The notes under the pieces are model-generated. The model made no database searches. It was not told where the DNA came from and saw only the letters and a program-made list of their open reading frames with translations. 64,000 bases of DNA from NCBI GenBank assembly GCA_030830965.1, contig JAURLX010000004.1:248001-312000 (forward strand), given 5' to 3'. This document shows, in pieces, positions 20,088 through 35,189 of the stretch (positions are counted from its first letter, which is position 1; each line of letters starts with the position of its first letter). This DNA comes from Verrucomicrobiota bacterium (GTDB taxonomy: Bacteria; Verrucomicrobiota; Verrucomicrobiia; Opitutales; UBA953). The translations under genes were made by a program, and so were the position numbers.

Positions 20088-20789
20088 TCAGATTCGGCTG
20101 TCGTCGACGTAGATCTGGTCCTCGTCCTCCAGGACGAAGTCGGGCTCCTCGCCAGAGTCGATCTTACGCATGTCCTTGCTGATGACCTTCATGACGCCGT
20201 CGCGGATGCGCTTGACCGCGACATCGGAGCGCCGGCCCCGCGGAAGGATGCCGCCGGCCATGGAGAGGGCGCGTCCGAGGGTGATGCTCTCCTCGGGCGG
20301 AATGGTGATGGGGCCGGGCTTGCCGACGTAGCCGGAGACATAGACGCGTCTTTCGGCATAGCTGACGATGGAGAGGACGACCTGCGGTTCCTTGAAATAG
20401 CGGCGGAACATGCGGGCCAGCTCTTCCTGGGATTCGGTCACCGTGCGTCCGGCGATCGGCACGAGCTGCTTGAGGAAAGGAATGTCGACCGTGCCGTCGG
20501 GGTTGATGCGGCGTTCGATGAGCGTATCGGCCTCGTTGATGACCTGGATGCGCACCGAATCCCTGGGGCGGAGGCGGTAGGTGTCCTTGCCTTCGGTCGG
20601 ACGGGCGGAGGCCGGGACCCCGACGGGGCCTGCGGAGGGGGGCGGGACGACCGCAGGTCCGCCGCCGATGCGGAGCACGTCCTCGGAATCAGGGTCCGGA
20701 AAATCGAAGTCCGACGCACGGGTCGGTGCGCACGCCGACAACCCAAGGACGAGAAGCAGGACGGCAACCTCCCGGTGAAACGACCGCAT
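20088..20789 (-). CDS. Short polysaccharide export (OPX/Wza-like) lipoprotein
   Basis: A 233-residue protein starting MRSFHREVAVLLLVLGLSAC, with lipobox LSAC, so probably anchored to the outer membrane. A Poly_export domain (YRLRPRDSVRIQVINEAD through RRYFKEPQV) is followed by one SLBB-type domain (RRVYVSGYVGKPGPI onward). It is far shorter than E. coli Wza (379) and lacks room for the C-terminal amphipathic pore helix. An ATG at 20813 would add eight residues; the internal one gives a better signal peptide. It sits between the barrel gene and the kinase gene. Confidence 0.9.
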   Translation of the reverse strand: MRSFHREVAVLLLVLGLSACAPTRASDFDFPDPDSEDVLRIGGGPAVVPPPSAGPVGVPASARPTEGKDTYRLRPRDSVRIQVINEADTLIERRINPDGTVDIPFLKQLVPIAGRTVTESQEELARMFRRYFKEPQVVLSIVSYAERRVYVSGYVGKPGPITIPPEESITLGRALSMAGGILPRGRRSDVAVKRIRDGVMKVISKDMRKIDSGEEPDFVLEDEDQIYVDDSRI

Positions 20790-20827
20790 GGTGATCAGTT
20801 GGGCGACGGGCACGCCTGCACGCCCTC

Positions 20828-22096
20828 TCAGTAGCGGAAGGCCGCCGAGAGCGTGAAGGTGTTGGAGTTGAAATTGCCCGCGGGGTTGCTGGTGATGCGT
20901 GAATCGGTGAAGTTATAGCCGGCGTTGAGCGTGAGATGTTCGTTGTACTTGAAGTCCGCCCCCAGCGTGTAGACCATCGTGTTCACCGGCGTGACGGTCC
21001 CGCCGTTGGTCGCCTCGGTCTCGTTGCGAGAGACGGAGAGGCTGAGGCCGAGGCCCTCGGCCACGTTCATGCTCAGGCCGTAGGTATAGGCGATCGAGTC
21101 GTTCTGGCCGCCGGTGGAGGAGGCCGTGACGTCGCGCGAAAGCGTGAGGTTATGGGACAAAATCTCGGTCAGGGCGTGGTTGAGGGAGACCGACCAGGAG
21201 ACGGTGTTGTCCGAGGGCGAGCCCTCGTTGGCGTAGTCCAGAAGCCCGATGCGGGCGGTGCCGGTGAGCTTGCCGGACGAGGTGAGCTGGCCGCGCGTGG
21301 TCAGGCCGTAGAAGTCCTTGGTCAGCCGACCGGGAAGGGCGGCCCGGGCAGCCCCGGTCGAGTCGAAATACGGCGCCGCCTCGTAGTCGGCCTGATCACG
21401 CTGGTAGCGGAAGCCGAACCAGACCTTCTCGAAGGCCTGGTACTCGATTTCGACGGGAATGGAAACCGTGTCAATCTCGGTTAGGGCATTGGTATTGTAG
21501 GTCTGGGTCCCCGTGCCTGCGTCGACTAGGATGGTGGGGTTGTTGTAATGATTATAAGAACGGTTGACTCCGAGGCCGAGCTGGACGCGTTCGGTGAGAC
21601 GATAGTCTGCGTCGAGGGCGTGGTTGTAGTTCGTCTGGCGGAGGAGGTTCGTGCCGATGGTGGAACCGGTGATCCCCTGCTGGGCGAGGTCATCGTTCCG
21701 CGCGGTCTCCCGGTAGGAGGTGTCGAGGGAGAGCGTCAGGGGGCCGCCGGTGGAAAGACGGATTTTGCCGCTCAGGATGTCACGCGTGTCGTTGAGGCCC
21801 CGAAGTCCAGAATCGGTGAACTGCACGAAGCCGCGGCGGGCGAGCAGCGTCACCTCGAAGCCGGTCTCGCGTCCGTACTCAAGCGTGATGCCCGGACTGA
21901 TCGTGAAGAACGTGGCGGACCGCCCACTGGCCTGGGAGTAGAGGTTATCCGTGGCCTCCACCGCCAAGGATGAGTCGGTGAAGATGTCCAAGTCGTCCCC
22001 GATCTGAATCAGGGGGGAGGTAGGGATCCAGGAGGTGGCGGCCTGGACAGTGGCGGCGAAGGAGAGCGCGGAGGCCGCAATCAGGAATCGGGACAT
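20828..22096 (-). CDS. Outer-membrane beta-barrel protein of a polysaccharide export operon
   Basis: The 422-residue protein has a signal peptide (MSRFLIAASALSFAATVQA) and then continuous alternating amphipathic strands rich in Thr, Ser, Asn and Tyr, closing with LSAAFRY, an aromatic C-terminal end typical of barrels inserted by BamA. I count enough strands for a barrel of roughly 16-18, an estimate by eye. It leads the operon with the short OPX lipoprotein and the kinase. This fits a separate outer-membrane pore for polysaccharide. A generic surface barrel is the alternative. Confidence 0.75.
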   Translation of the reverse strand: MSRFLIAASALSFAATVQAATSWIPTSPLIQIGDDLDIFTDSSLAVEATDNLYSQASGRSATFFTISPGITLEYGRETGFEVTLLARRGFVQFTDSGLRGLNDTRDILSGKIRLSTGGPLTLSLDTSYRETARNDDLAQQGITGSTIGTNLLRQTNYNHALDADYRLTERVQLGLGVNRSYNHYNNPTILVDAGTGTQTYNTNALTEIDTVSIPVEIEYQAFEKVWFGFRYQRDQADYEAAPYFDSTGAARAALPGRLTKDFYGLTTRGQLTSSGKLTGTARIGLLDYANEGSPSDNTVSWSVSLNHALTEILSHNLTLSRDVTASSTGGQNDSIAYTYGLSMNVAEGLGLSLSVSRNETEATNGGTVTPVNTMVYTLGADFKYNEHLTLNAGYNFTDSRITSNPAGNFNSNTFTLSAAFRY

Positions 22097-22122
22097 GGCT
22101 TGGTACGGGGTTGGGGGAGAAA

Positions 22123-22151
22123 AAACTACCCCCTCCCCCTTCGGGCATCAA
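22123..22151 (-). promoter_or_regulatory. Sigma-70-type promoter for the polysaccharide export operon
   Basis: On the minus strand TTGATG (22151-22146) and TAGTTT (22128-22123) are 17 bases apart, just after the rpoC terminator and about 26 bases before the barrel-gene ATG. The spacer is almost all G (GGGGGAGGGGG), which is unusual. Confidence 0.45.
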
Positions 22152-22169
22152 CCCCCAAAAGACCCTGCT

Positions 22170-22209
22170 AAAAAAAAGCCCCGCCCTCCGGGAAGGAAGG
22201 CGGGGGCTG
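22170..22209 (-). terminator. Intrinsic terminator after rpoC
   Basis: Minus-strand reading: an AGCCCCCGCCTTCC arm, a short loop, a GGAGGGCGGGGC arm, then eight consecutive T (22177-22170). It begins 15 bases after the rpoC stop, so it closes the rplK-rpoC transcription unit and separates it from the export operon. Confidence 0.88.
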
Positions 22210-22223
22210 AGGGCTGCGTTGGC

Positions 22224-26561
<4,338 letters not shown>

Positions 26562-26583
26562 GTCGGTAAGTGGGATCGCGGGT

Positions 26584-29500
26584 TCAGTTGCGTTCGGCGG
26601 CGCCGCTGCCGAGACGGACGTCGAGGCAGAGGGCCTGCATCTCCTTCATCAGGACGTTGAAGGACTGCGGGGTGCCGCTGGTCAGGGTGTTGTCGCCCTT
26701 CACGAGCTGCTCGTAGATCTTGGTCCGTCCGGCGACGTCGTCGGACTTGACGGTGAGCAATTCCTGCAGGGTGTAGGCGGCGCCATAGGCCTCGAGGGCC
26801 CAGACCTCCATCTCGCCGAAGCGCTGGCCGCCGTACTGGGCCTTGCCGCCGAGCGGCTGCTGGGTGATGAGGCTGTACGGGCCGGTCGCGCGGGCGTGGA
26901 TCTTGTCGGCGACGAGGTGGTTGAGCTTCATCATGTAGATGTAGCCGACGACGACGTCCTGGTCGAAGGCCTCGCCGTTGTGGCCGTTGATGAGCATGGC
27001 CTTGCCGGTCTCGGGCAGGCCGGCCTCCTTGAGATAATCACGGATCTGCTTCTCGGGGATGCCGTCGAAGATCGGGGTGGCGACCTTGACGCCCAGCTTC
27101 GAGCACGCCCAGCCAAGATGGGTCTCAAGCACCTGGCCCACGTTCATGCGCGAAGGCACGCCGAGGGGGTTCAGGCAGATGTCGACGGGCGTTCCGTCGG
27201 CGAGGTAGGGCATGTCTTCCACCGGCACGATGCGGGCGACCACGCCCTTGTTGCCGTGGCGTCCGGCCATCTTGTCGCCGACCTGGATCTTGCGCTTGGT
27301 GGCGACGTAGACCTTGACGTTCTTGATGGCCCCGCCCTCGTCGATGCCCTGCTCGATGGCCTCGACCTTGCGGGCGCGCTCCTGCTCGAGCTCGTCGAAC
27401 TTGCGGTGGTAGCCGTCGACGATCTGGCGAATCTTCTGCTTCACCGGCGAATCGTTCATCTCGATGCTGCGGGAGACGGCGGCGAGACGGCGGAGGAGGG
27501 TCTTGGTGATCTTGCGATTGGCGGGGATGATGGCCTCGCCGGTCTCGGAGTTCTTGACGTCGAGCGGGATCTTCTCGCCGAGCAGGATGTTGGAGAGCGA
27601 CTCGGTCATCTCCTCGCGCAGGCGGGAGTCGGCGGTGCGATACTCCTCGTTGACCTTCTTGAGGGCTCGGCGCTGGTCGTTGGGCGAGAGGCGCCCGTCG
27701 TCCTTGTCGGTCCGGGAGGAGACCTTCACGTCCATGATGATGCCGGAGATGCCCGAGGGCACGCGGAGCGACGTGTCCTTCACATCACGGGCCTTCTCGC
27801 CGAAGATCGCGCGGAGAAGCTTCTCTTCGGGGGCGAGGTCGCCCTCGCTCTTCGGGGTGATCTTGCCGACGAGGATGTCGTCCGCGGCCACCTCGGCGCC
27901 GATGCGGATGACGCCGTCGCGGTTCAGGTTACGGAGGGCCTCCTCGCCCAGGTTCGGGATGTCGCGGGTGATCTGCTCAGGTCCGAGCTTGGTGTCACGG
28001 GCGGTGACCTCGAACTCCTCGATGTGGACGGAGGTGAACACGTCGTCCTTGAGCAGGCGCTCCGAGAGGAGGATGGCGTCCTCGAAGTTGTAGCCGTTCC
28101 AGGGCATGAAGCCGACCAGGACGTTGCGCCCGAGGGCGAGTTCTCCCTTGTCGGTGGCGGCTCCGTCCGCGATGACGTCGCCGGCCTTCACCTTGTCGCC
28201 GCGGCGGACTAGCGGACGCTGGTTGAAGCAGGTCGAGGAGTTGGTCTTGAGGAACTTGCGCAGGTCGTAGACGTAGACCCCCTTGGAGGGGTCGCCCTTG
28301 AACTTCTTGCTCTCGAACTGGGCGGACGAGATCTCGCCGTCCTTGGTGACGACGATGCGGCGGGAGTCGGCGGCGGCCACGATGCCGGCCCCTTCCGCGA
28401 CGATGACCGTCTTGGAGTCGATGGCTACCCGGCGCTCGAGCCCGGTGCCCACGAACGGGGCCTCGGTGACCACGAGGGGCACGCCCTGACGCTGCATGTT
28501 CGAGCCCATGAGCGCACGGTTCGCATCGTCATGCTCGAGGAAGGGGATGAGCGCCGCGGCGACCGAGACGACCTGCTGCGGGGAGACGTCCATGTAGTCG
28601 ACGTCTTCAGGGTCGACCTCGAGGATGTCGTCGCGGAACCGCACGGTGACCTTGCCCTTGAGGCGGCCGCCCTCATCGATGTCGGAATTGGCCTGCGCGA
28701 CCTTGAACTTCTCCTCCTGGTCCGCGGTCATGAACTCGACCTGGCTCGAGACCTTGCCGCGCACGACCTTGCGGTAGGGCGCCTCGATGAATCCGAACTC
28801 GTTGATTCGGGAGTAGGTGGAAAGAGAGTTGATGAGGCCGATGTTAGGGCCTTCAGGGGTCTCGATCGGGCAGATGCGCCCGTAGTGGGAGGGATGGACG
28901 TCGCGCACCTCGAAGCCGGCGCGGTCGCGGTTGAGACCACCGGGCCCGAGGGCGGAGAGCCTTCGCTTGTGCGTGAGCTCGGCCAGCGGGTTGATCTGGT
29001 CCATCAGCTGGGACAGCTGGCTTCGGGCGAAGAACTCACGGATGGAGTTGCCGAAAGGCTTGGGATTGACGAGCTTCTGCGGCGTGATCGAGTCGACGCT
29101 CTGGTCGTACTCGTTGATGCGGGCCTTGACGGTCTTGATGACGTTCTTGAGGCCGGCGCGGCACTGGTTGGCCAGCAGTTCACCGACGTTGCGGACGCGA
29201 CGAGACCCGAGGTGGTCGATGTCGTCGATGGTTCCGTCCTTGGAGCGAAGCTTGCAGAGCAGCTTGGTGGCCTCGACGATGTCCTCCGGCGTGATCGTGC
29301 GGGTGTCCAGGCCGACGTTCAGCCCGAGGCGCTGGTTGAGCTTGTAGCGACCGACGCGCCCGAGGTCGTAGCGCAGCGGATCCTGGAAGAGGCGCTGCAT
29401 GTGCGCACGGGCGCCCTTGACGTTGACGGGTTCGCCCGGGCGTAGCTTGCGGAAAATCTCCTTCAACGCCTCCTCCTCGTTGCGCACGGCCCCGATGTCC

Positions 29501-30378
29501 TTGCGAAGGGAGAGGATGATCGCGCCCTCGTCGAAGGCGGTGTCAAAGACGCCGAACTTCTGCTTGGGCAGCTGCCGGTGGATCTCCTTGAGCGAGTCGC
29601 GTCCGAGCTTGTCGTACTGCTTGGCGACGACCTTGCCGGTCTCGACGTCGACGATGGGGTCGGCGTAGACGAGCTTGGCCAGCTGCTCCGGCTCGAGCTC
29701 GAGCGCGGCCTTCGCGGTGAGCTCGCGATGCTGGTAGAAGAGGGCGAGGATGTCCTTGTCATCCTTGTATCCGAAGGCGCGGAGCAGCGTGGTGACGAGG
29801 AACTTCCGGCGACGGCGGCGACGGTCGAGATAGACCCAAAGCAGGTCGTTCTGGTCGAACTGGACCTCGATCCAGGTGCCCCGGTCGGGGATGATGCGGA
29901 AGGCGTGCAAGGTCCGGCCGCTCGTGTGGGTGGAGTCCTCGAAGCAGATGCCGGGGCTGCGGTGGAGCTGGGAGACGACGACGCGTTCGGCGCCGTTGAC
30001 GATGAACGATCCGCGGTCGGTGATCATCGGGACCTCGCCCATGAGGATCTCCTCGTCCTTGAAGGCCTGCTTCTCGCGCAGGCGCAGCTTGAGCATCACG
30101 GAGATGGCGTAAGTGGTGCCCTCACGGATGCTTTCGAGCTCGCTGGACTTGGGCATCTGCAGCCCGTACTCCAGGTACTCCAAACGGAAGTTGCCGTTGT
30201 TGCTCTCGACCGGGAAGGCCTCACGGAAGACGGCCTCGAGACCGAGGTTCTTGCGGGCGGACGCCGAGGGGGCGTCGAGCTGCAGGAACTCGTTGAACGA
30301 GAGGATCTGGTTCTCGATCAGGTTGGGCGGCGGGATCACTTCACGGAGACGGCCGAAGTTTTTGCGCTCTTGAGGCAT
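26584..30378 (-). CDS. rpoB: DNA-directed RNA polymerase subunit beta
   Basis: The 1264-residue beta subunit. It begins [20 protein letters not shown]. The rifampicin region contains [33 protein letters not shown] and [19 protein letters not shown], which carry the usual drug-sensitive residues (Gln, Asp, His, Arg, Ser/Ala cluster). The C-terminus has [18 protein letters not shown] and the active-site region [12 protein letters not shown]. It lies between rplL and rpoC on the same strand, in the universal order, with a hairpin in the rplL-rpoB gap. Confidence 0.97.
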   Translation of the reverse strand: MPQERKNFGRLREVIPPPNLIENQILSFNEFLQLDAPSASARKNLGLEAVFREAFPVESNNGNFRLEYLEYGLQMPKSSELESIREGTTYAISVMLKLRLREKQAFKDEEILMGEVPMITDRGSFIVNGAERVVVSQLHRSPGICFEDSTHTSGRTLHAFRIIPDRGTWIEVQFDQNDLLWVYLDRRRRRRKFLVTTLLRAFGYKDDKDILALFYQHRELTAKAALELEPEQLAKLVYADPIVDVETGKVVAKQYDKLGRDSLKEIHRQLPKQKFGVFDTAFDEGAIILSLRKDIGAVRNEEEALKEIFRKLRPGEPVNVKGARAHMQRLFQDPLRYDLGRVGRYKLNQRLGLNVGLDTRTITPEDIVEATKLLCKLRSKDGTIDDIDHLGSRRVRNVGELLANQCRAGLKNVIKTVKARINEYDQSVDSITPQKLVNPKPFGNSIREFFARSQLSQLMDQINPLAELTHKRRLSALGPGGLNRDRAGFEVRDVHPSHYGRICPIETPEGPNIGLINSLSTYSRINEFGFIEAPYRKVVRGKVSSQVEFMTADQEEKFKVAQANSDIDEGGRLKGKVTVRFRDDILEVDPEDVDYMDVSPQQVVSVAAALIPFLEHDDANRALMGSNMQRQGVPLVVTEAPFVGTGLERRVAIDSKTVIVAEGAGIVAAADSRRIVVTKDGEISSAQFESKKFKGDPSKGVYVYDLRKFLKTNSSTCFNQRPLVRRGDKVKAGDVIADGAATDKGELALGRNVLVGFMPWNGYNFEDAILLSERLLKDDVFTSVHIEEFEVTARDTKLGPEQITRDIPNLGEEALRNLNRDGVIRIGAEVAADDILVGKITPKSEGDLAPEEKLLRAIFGEKARDVKDTSLRVPSGISGIIMDVKVSSRTDKDDGRLSPNDQRRALKKVNEEYRTADSRLREEMTESLSNILLGEKIPLDVKNSETGEAIIPANRKITKTLLRRLAAVSRSIEMNDSPVKQKIRQIVDGYHRKFDELEQERARKVEAIEQGIDEGGAIKNVKVYVATKRKIQVGDKMAGRHGNKGVVARIVPVEDMPYLADGTPVDICLNPLGVPSRMNVGQVLETHLGWACSKLGVKVATPIFDGIPEKQIRDYLKEAGLPETGKAMLINGHNGEAFDQDVVVGYIYMMKLNHLVADKIHARATGPYSLITQQPLGGKAQYGGQRFGEMEVWALEAYGAAYTLQELLTVKSDDVAGRTKIYEQLVKGDNTLTSGTPQSFNVLMKEMQALCLDVRLGSGAAERN

Positions 30379-30466
30379 GACGTAGGAGGGTGGGCTCGGA
30401 AAGGCTGGTGGAAGTGGCTGGCTGGTTTGCCCCGGTTTGTTGTGCGGCGGGGCGCCGCGGAGGGAA

Positions 30467-30510
30467 GAAAGGCGGGGAGGGCTGCGCAGAGGGCGCGGCG
30501 CCTCCCCGCC
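30467..30510 (-). terminator. Attenuator-like hairpin in the rplL-rpoB gap
   Basis: On the minus strand GGCGGGGAGG and CCTCCCCGCC form a perfect 10-bp stem around a GC-rich 20-base interval, followed by TTTCTTCC. It begins about 20 bases after the rplL stop. In E. coli a partial terminator occupies this place and lowers rpoBC expression relative to the ribosomal proteins. The T-run here is weak, so partial termination is the reasonable reading. Confidence 0.5.
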
Positions 30511-30531
30511 TGAAAGCGGGGACGCGGGAGG

Positions 30532-30915
30532 TTACTTGACCTCGACCTCGGCGCCGGCGGCCTTGAGCTTGGCCTCGATATCCTTGGCTTCGTCCTTGGA
30601 GACGCCCTCCTTGACGGGCTTCGGCGCGCCGTCGACGAGGTCCTTCGCCTCCTTGAGACCCAGGCCGGTGATGGCGCGGACCTCCTTGATGACGTTGATC
30701 GGGCTGGCGCCCTTGGCCTTGAGGATGACGTCGAACGTCGTCTTCTCCTCCGCGGGGGCTCCGCCGGCGGCGGCACCGCCTGCGGCGACCACGGCGACCG
30801 GAGCGGCGGCGGAAACGCCCCACTTGGCCTCGAGGTCCTTGACGAGGGCGGCGATGTCGAGGACGCTCTGCGCGCTCAGCCATTCGACGACCTGTTCTTT
30901 GGTGATGTTGCTCAT
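30532..30915 (-). CDS. rplL: 50S ribosomal protein L7/L12
   Basis: The 127-residue stalk protein binds translation factors. The N-terminal dimerisation domain is [20 protein letters not shown] onward. An Ala/Gly-rich hinge (about residues 35-55) leads to the C-terminal domain with [20 protein letters not shown] and [20 protein letters not shown]. Length and motifs are standard. It follows rplJ after a 154-base gap that contains a strong hairpin, and precedes rpoB. Confidence 0.97.
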   Translation of the reverse strand: MSNITKEQVVEWLSAQSVLDIAALVKDLEAKWGVSAAAPVAVVAAGGAAAGGAPAEEKTTFDVILKAKGASPINVIKEVRAITGLGLKEAKDLVDGAPKPVKEGVSKDEAKDIEAKLKAAGAEVEVK

Positions 30916-31020
30916 GTCGGTGTGTTCCTTGAACGGTTAGCGTCCGGCGAGGACATTTGAGGGCGCGGGGCCCCTAACCGGAGTTCTTTGGATGTGTTTG
31001 GTTTTTTGGTTTTGGGTTCC

Positions 31021-31062
31021 CTCCGCCTCGGGCACCGGCCACACGGCCGGCCTCCGGCGGAG
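31021..31062 (-). other. Large two-part hairpin between rplJ and rplL
   Basis: CTCCGCC and GGCGGAG form the outer stem. Inside, a GGCCGGCC-type arm pairs with GGCCGGTGCC around a short loop. It begins 8 bases after the rplJ stop and has no T-run. Downstream the leader is A/C-rich (AAAACCAAAAAACC on the minus strand) before the rplL start. It may be an RNA-processing or stability element that lets L12 be made in excess over L10. Confidence 0.4.
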
Positions 31063-31069
31063 AAAGGGG

Positions 31070-31558
31070 TCAGGCCGCGGGAGCCTCCTGCTTGGCCTTG
31101 GCGTCGAGGACGCGGACGAACGAGGCGGAGGGCTGGGTCAGCAGCGAAAGCAGCTGGGCGCGGATGCCATCGAGCGACGGCAGCTTGGAGAGGGCCTCGA
31201 TCTCGGCCTTGGTGAGAAGCTTGGCGTCAAGCACGCCGGCCTTCACGTCGAGCTTGGAGAAATCCTTGAAGAAGCCGACGAGGACCTTGGCCACGCCGCT
31301 CGGATTGTTGCCGCCGGTCACGAGGGCGGTGTGGCCCTTGAGGTGGGAGGAGAGGTCGGGCAGGTTGGCCTGCTTCGCCGCGATGTTCAGGATGCTGTTC
31401 TTCACGACGTGATACTCGGCCCCGTGGGCACGGAGCTGGGTGCGGACGGAGGAGGAATCCTGGACGGTGACGCCGGTGAAGTTGGCGAGGAGGAGGTAGT
31501 TCGAGGCGGCCAGCTGGGCGGCCACTTCATCGACAAGGTACTGTTTTTCAGCGCGCAT
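31070..31558 (-). CDS. rplJ: 50S ribosomal protein L10
   Basis: The 162-residue base of the ribosomal stalk. The rRNA-binding domain runs from MRAEKQYLVDEVAAQLAASN, with the usual RTQLRAHGAEYHVVKNSIL motif, to about residue 130; the C-terminal helix that binds L12 dimers ends LDAKAKQEAPAA. Only 29 bases separate it from rplA, too short for the long L10 leader known in E. coli, so autoregulation, if present, must work through sequence inside rplA or rplK. Confidence 0.95.
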   Translation of the reverse strand: MRAEKQYLVDEVAAQLAASNYLLLANFTGVTVQDSSSVRTQLRAHGAEYHVVKNSILNIAAKQANLPDLSSHLKGHTALVTGGNNPSGVAKVLVGFFKDFSKLDVKAGVLDAKLLTKAEIEALSKLPSLDGIRAQLLSLLTQPSASFVRVLDAKAKQEAPAA

Positions 31559-31587
31559 GGGTATGAGGGTGTGCGGGTCAGGCGGGT

Positions 31588-32295
31588 TCAGGCGGCCACG
31601 ACGGCGGAGTAGGCCCTGAGGTCGACGCCGACGCCCGGGCTCATGCTGGCGCTGATCGTGATTGAACGGATGAAGCGGCCTCCGGCGAACCCGGCGGGCT
31701 GCGCCTTGACGAGGGCTGAAAGGGCGGCCTGGGCGTTCTCGACCAGCTGCTGCTCGGAGAACGACTTCTTGCCGATGACGATCACGACGCTTCCGGTCTT
31801 GTCCATTTTGAACTCAACGCGACCGGCCTTGACCTCCTTGATGGTCTTCGGGATGTCGTCGGACACGGTGCCGGACTTAGGGTTCGGCATCAGTCCCTTG
31901 GGGCCGAGGACACGGGCGACCTGGCGGACGTCCTTCATCGCGGTGGTGGTGGAAATGGCGACGTCGAAGTCGAGGAAGCCGCCGTTGACCTTGGCGATGA
32001 GGTCGGCGAGGCCGGCGATGTCGGCGCCGGCGGCCAGGGCCTCGGCGGGGTTCTCGGTGAAGGCGAGGACCTTGATCTTCTTGCCCGAGCCATTGGGCAG
32101 GGAGACGGTGCCGCGGACCATCTGGTCCGACTGCTTGGGGTCCACGCCGAGGAAGGCGGAGATCTCCACGGTCTCGTCGAACTTGGCGGACGGCATCTTC
32201 TTGAGGATGTCGACGGCCTGTCCGACCTCGTACTTGGACTTCAGGTCGGCGACCTGTAGGGCGGCGCGATAGCGCTTGCTGGGGTTCTTGCTCAT
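31588..32295 (-). CDS. rplA: 50S ribosomal protein L1
   Basis: The 235-residue L1 stalk protein, which helps release deacylated tRNA. It has the two-domain arrangement with KFDETVEISAFLGVDPKQSD in domain I, RVLGPKGLMPNPKSGTV in domain II and FIRSITISASMSPGVGVDL at the C-terminus, all diagnostic for bacterial L1. In E. coli L1 represses rplK-rplA translation. It lies 61 bases after rplK. Confidence 0.97.
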   Translation of the reverse strand: MSKNPSKRYRAALQVADLKSKYEVGQAVDILKKMPSAKFDETVEISAFLGVDPKQSDQMVRGTVSLPNGSGKKIKVLAFTENPAEALAAGADIAGLADLIAKVNGGFLDFDVAISTTTAMKDVRQVARVLGPKGLMPNPKSGTVSDDIPKTIKEVKAGRVEFKMDKTGSVVIVIGKKSFSEQQLVENAQAALSALVKAQPAGFAGGRFIRSITISASMSPGVGVDLRAYSAVVAA

Positions 32296-32356
32296 GGCGA
32301 CTTTTGGTCTCCTGCTTCGTGCAGTGGTTGGCGGTTGGGTTTGGGAAAAAAGGGGC

Positions 32357-32782
32357 TCAGCCGACGACCTCGATGCCCATGGACCTGGCGGTGCCCGCGA
32401 TCATGCGCGCAGCGTGCTCGGGGTTGGCGGCGTTGAGGTCCTTCTTCTTCAGCTCGACGATCTCCAGGAGCTGCTTCTTGGTCACCTTGCCCACCTTGTC
32501 GCGGTTCGGCACCTTGGAGCCGGACTCGATCTTGGCGGCCTTCTTGAGAAGCACGGAAGCGGGCGGGGACTTGAGGATGAAGGTGAAGGACTTGTCCTGA
32601 TAGACGGAGATGATGACCGGGAGGATTAGGCCGGCCTGGTCCTTGGTCTTGGCGTTGAACTCCTTGCAGAACGCCATGATGTTGACGCCCTTGGCGCCGA
32701 GGGCAGGGCCCACGGGGGGCGCAGGGTTGGCGGCGCCGGCGGGAAGCTGGAGCCTAATTTCGCCTACTACTTTCTTGGCCAT
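32357..32782 (-). CDS. rplK: 50S ribosomal protein L11
   Basis: The 141-residue GTPase-centre protein. The N-terminal domain has [19 protein letters not shown] with the Pro residues of the thiostrepton-responsive face, then [15 protein letters not shown]. The C-terminal rRNA-binding domain ends [15 protein letters not shown]. Normal length. It is 35 bases after nusG in the order secE-nusG-rplK-rplA-rplJ-rplL. Confidence 0.97.
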   Translation of the reverse strand: MAKKVVGEIRLQLPAGAANPAPPVGPALGAKGVNIMAFCKEFNAKTKDQAGLILPVIISVYQDKSFTFILKSPPASVLLKKAAKIESGSKVPNRDKVGKVTKKQLLEIVELKKKDLNAANPEHAARMIAGTARSMGIEVVG

Positions 32783-32817
32783 GTGTTTGTGGTGAAGGTT
32801 GGTTTTGTGGTCGCGGG

Positions 32818-33390
32818 TCAGTCGCGGTCGTCGCGTTCGACCTGCCAGAATTCAAGTTCGACGGGTGTGGATCGCCCGAAGATGTCCACGGAGACCTCAA
32901 GCTTGCCGCGGTCGGCGTCGATCTTGTCGATGTTGCCGGAGAGGTTGGCGAAGGGCCCGTCCGTGATCTTGACCCGCTCGCCGGCCAGGAAGGTCACCTT
33001 GGGCACGACCTTGTCGGCGGCGTCGGCGACCTGCTGGAGGATGGTGCTGATCTCCTCCGCCTTGAGGGGGACGGGGTTCATGCCTCCAATGAGCCCGATC
33101 GCGCCGTCGACGTTGCGGAGGAAGTTCCAGGGGCCCTCGAGCAGCGAGCCTTCGTCGTCGAAGAGGCGCGCGCGGACGAACAGATAGGAGGGGTAGAGCT
33201 TCATCTCGCTCTCCCTCTTCTTGCCGTTGCGGAAGTCCTTGACGGTCTTCACCGGCATCAGGATTTCGGCGACGTAGTCGCCCATCTCGTCGTCCTTGAC
33301 GGCCTTGTCGAGCAGGCGCTTAACCTTGCCCTCGTTGTTGGAAAGGGTCTGGAGCGTGTACCAGCGGAAATCGGAGGAAGGGGCGGCCAT
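32818..33390 (-). CDS. nusG: Transcription termination/antitermination protein NusG
   Basis: The 190-residue factor binds RNA polymerase and links it to ribosomes or Rho. The NGN domain starts with [20 protein letters not shown] and includes [13 protein letters not shown]. The KOW domain has [19 protein letters not shown] and ends in WQVERDD. The ATG at 33390 gives the family start; the longer open frame runs through secE in another frame and was rejected. The gap to secE is 5 bases. Confidence 0.95.
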   Translation of the reverse strand: MAAPSSDFRWYTLQTLSNNEGKVKRLLDKAVKDDEMGDYVAEILMPVKTVKDFRNGKKRESEMKLYPSYLFVRARLFDDEGSLLEGPWNFLRNVDGAIGLIGGMNPVPLKAEEISTILQQVADAADKVVPKVTFLAGERVKITDGPFANLSGNIDKIDADRGKLEVSVDIFGRSTPVELEFWQVERDDRD

Positions 33391-33395
33391 GGTGG

Positions 33396-33602
33396 TCAGC
33401 GCAGAAGGCGCGTGGCGAACTGGACGAGGTTGGAGAGTGAGAAGTCGCACAGGAAGACGACCGAGCCGAGGATCGCCGTCACGGCGATGACGACGAAGGT
33501 CGAGTCGACCAGCTCCTTGAAGGACGGCCACGACGCCTTGACGAAGACCTCGGTGATGGTCTCGTTCCAGAAGGCGCGAATGCGTCCGAGGATTCCGGTC
33601 AT
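33396..33602 (-). CDS. secE: Preprotein translocase subunit SecE
   Basis: A 68-residue single-span protein that clamps SecY. The amphipathic segment is FWNETITEVFVKASWPSFKEL, with the conserved KASWPS motif. One membrane helix (about residues 36-58, VVIAVTAILGSVVFLCDF) follows. This is the short one-helix form common outside the enteric bacteria. It sits between tRNA-Trp and nusG, its usual place. Confidence 0.95.
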   Translation of the reverse strand: MTGILGRIRAFWNETITEVFVKASWPSFKELVDSTFVVIAVTAILGSVVFLCDFSLSNLVQFATRLLR

Positions 33603-33627
33603 GTTGTGCGTTTTGTTGGCTGGAAGA

Positions 33628-33703
33628 TGGCAGGACGGGTGGGAATCGAACCCACAACCAACGGTTTTGGAGACCGCTACTCTGCCAGTTGAGCTACCGT
33701 CCT
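33628..33703 (-). tRNA. trpT: tRNA-Trp (CCA anticodon)
   Basis: Read on the minus strand, acceptor arms AGGACGG and CCGTCCT pair perfectly, with discriminator G and an encoded CCA tail (33628-33630). The D-arm contains GTAGCTCAACTGGCAGAG, the anticodon loop is CTCCAAA with anticodon CCA, and the T-arm has GGTTCGAATCC. It is placed between tuf and secE as in the E. coli tufB operon. Confidence 0.95.
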
Positions 33704-33779
33704 GTGCTGTGTTTCAAAGGGACGGGTGCCGGACCCCGGTGGAGGCCTCGGCACCCTTCGGGACCCTAGGGCTGGAGGA

Positions 33780-34967
<1,188 letters not shown>

Positions 34968-35010
34968 GGTTTTGGGTGGTGGGAGGTGGTTGGTGTTGCG
35001 TGGAAAGTGG

Positions 35011-35086
35011 TGGAGCCCCCGAGCGGATTTGAACCGCCGACCTCGTCCTTACCAAGGACGCGCTCTGCCGACTGAGCTACAGGGGC
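35011..35086 (-). tRNA. thrT: tRNA-Thr (GGT anticodon)
   Basis: On the minus strand GCCCCTG pairs with CGGGGGC (one G-T wobble). The discriminator is T and CCA is encoded (35011-35013). The D-arm has GTAGCTCAGTCGGCAGAG; the anticodon stem CGTCC/GGACG holds loop TTGGTAA with anticodon GGT; the T-arm has GGTTCAAATCC. It is 43 bases upstream of tuf, matching the conserved thrT-tufB order. Confidence 0.95.
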
Positions 35087-35122
35087 GTTCCGTCTCGTGC
35101 GCTGAGACACGATGGGAAGGGT

Positions 35123-35152
35123 TTGAATGAGCACCGCCAAACCCACCGTCAA
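35123..35152 (-). promoter_or_regulatory. Candidate promoter of the thrT-tuf-trpT-secE unit
   Basis: TTGACG (35152-35147) and ATTCAA (35128-35123) are 18 bases apart on the minus strand, about 37 bases before the tRNA-Thr 5' end. The -35 is good, the -10 weak. Upstream of it the strand is A-rich (GTAAAAAGCCCGCAAAAATCC), which could act as an UP element for a stable-RNA promoter. Confidence 0.4.
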
Positions 35153-35189
35153 GCGGATTTTTGCGGGCTTTTTACACTCTAATTGCGGC

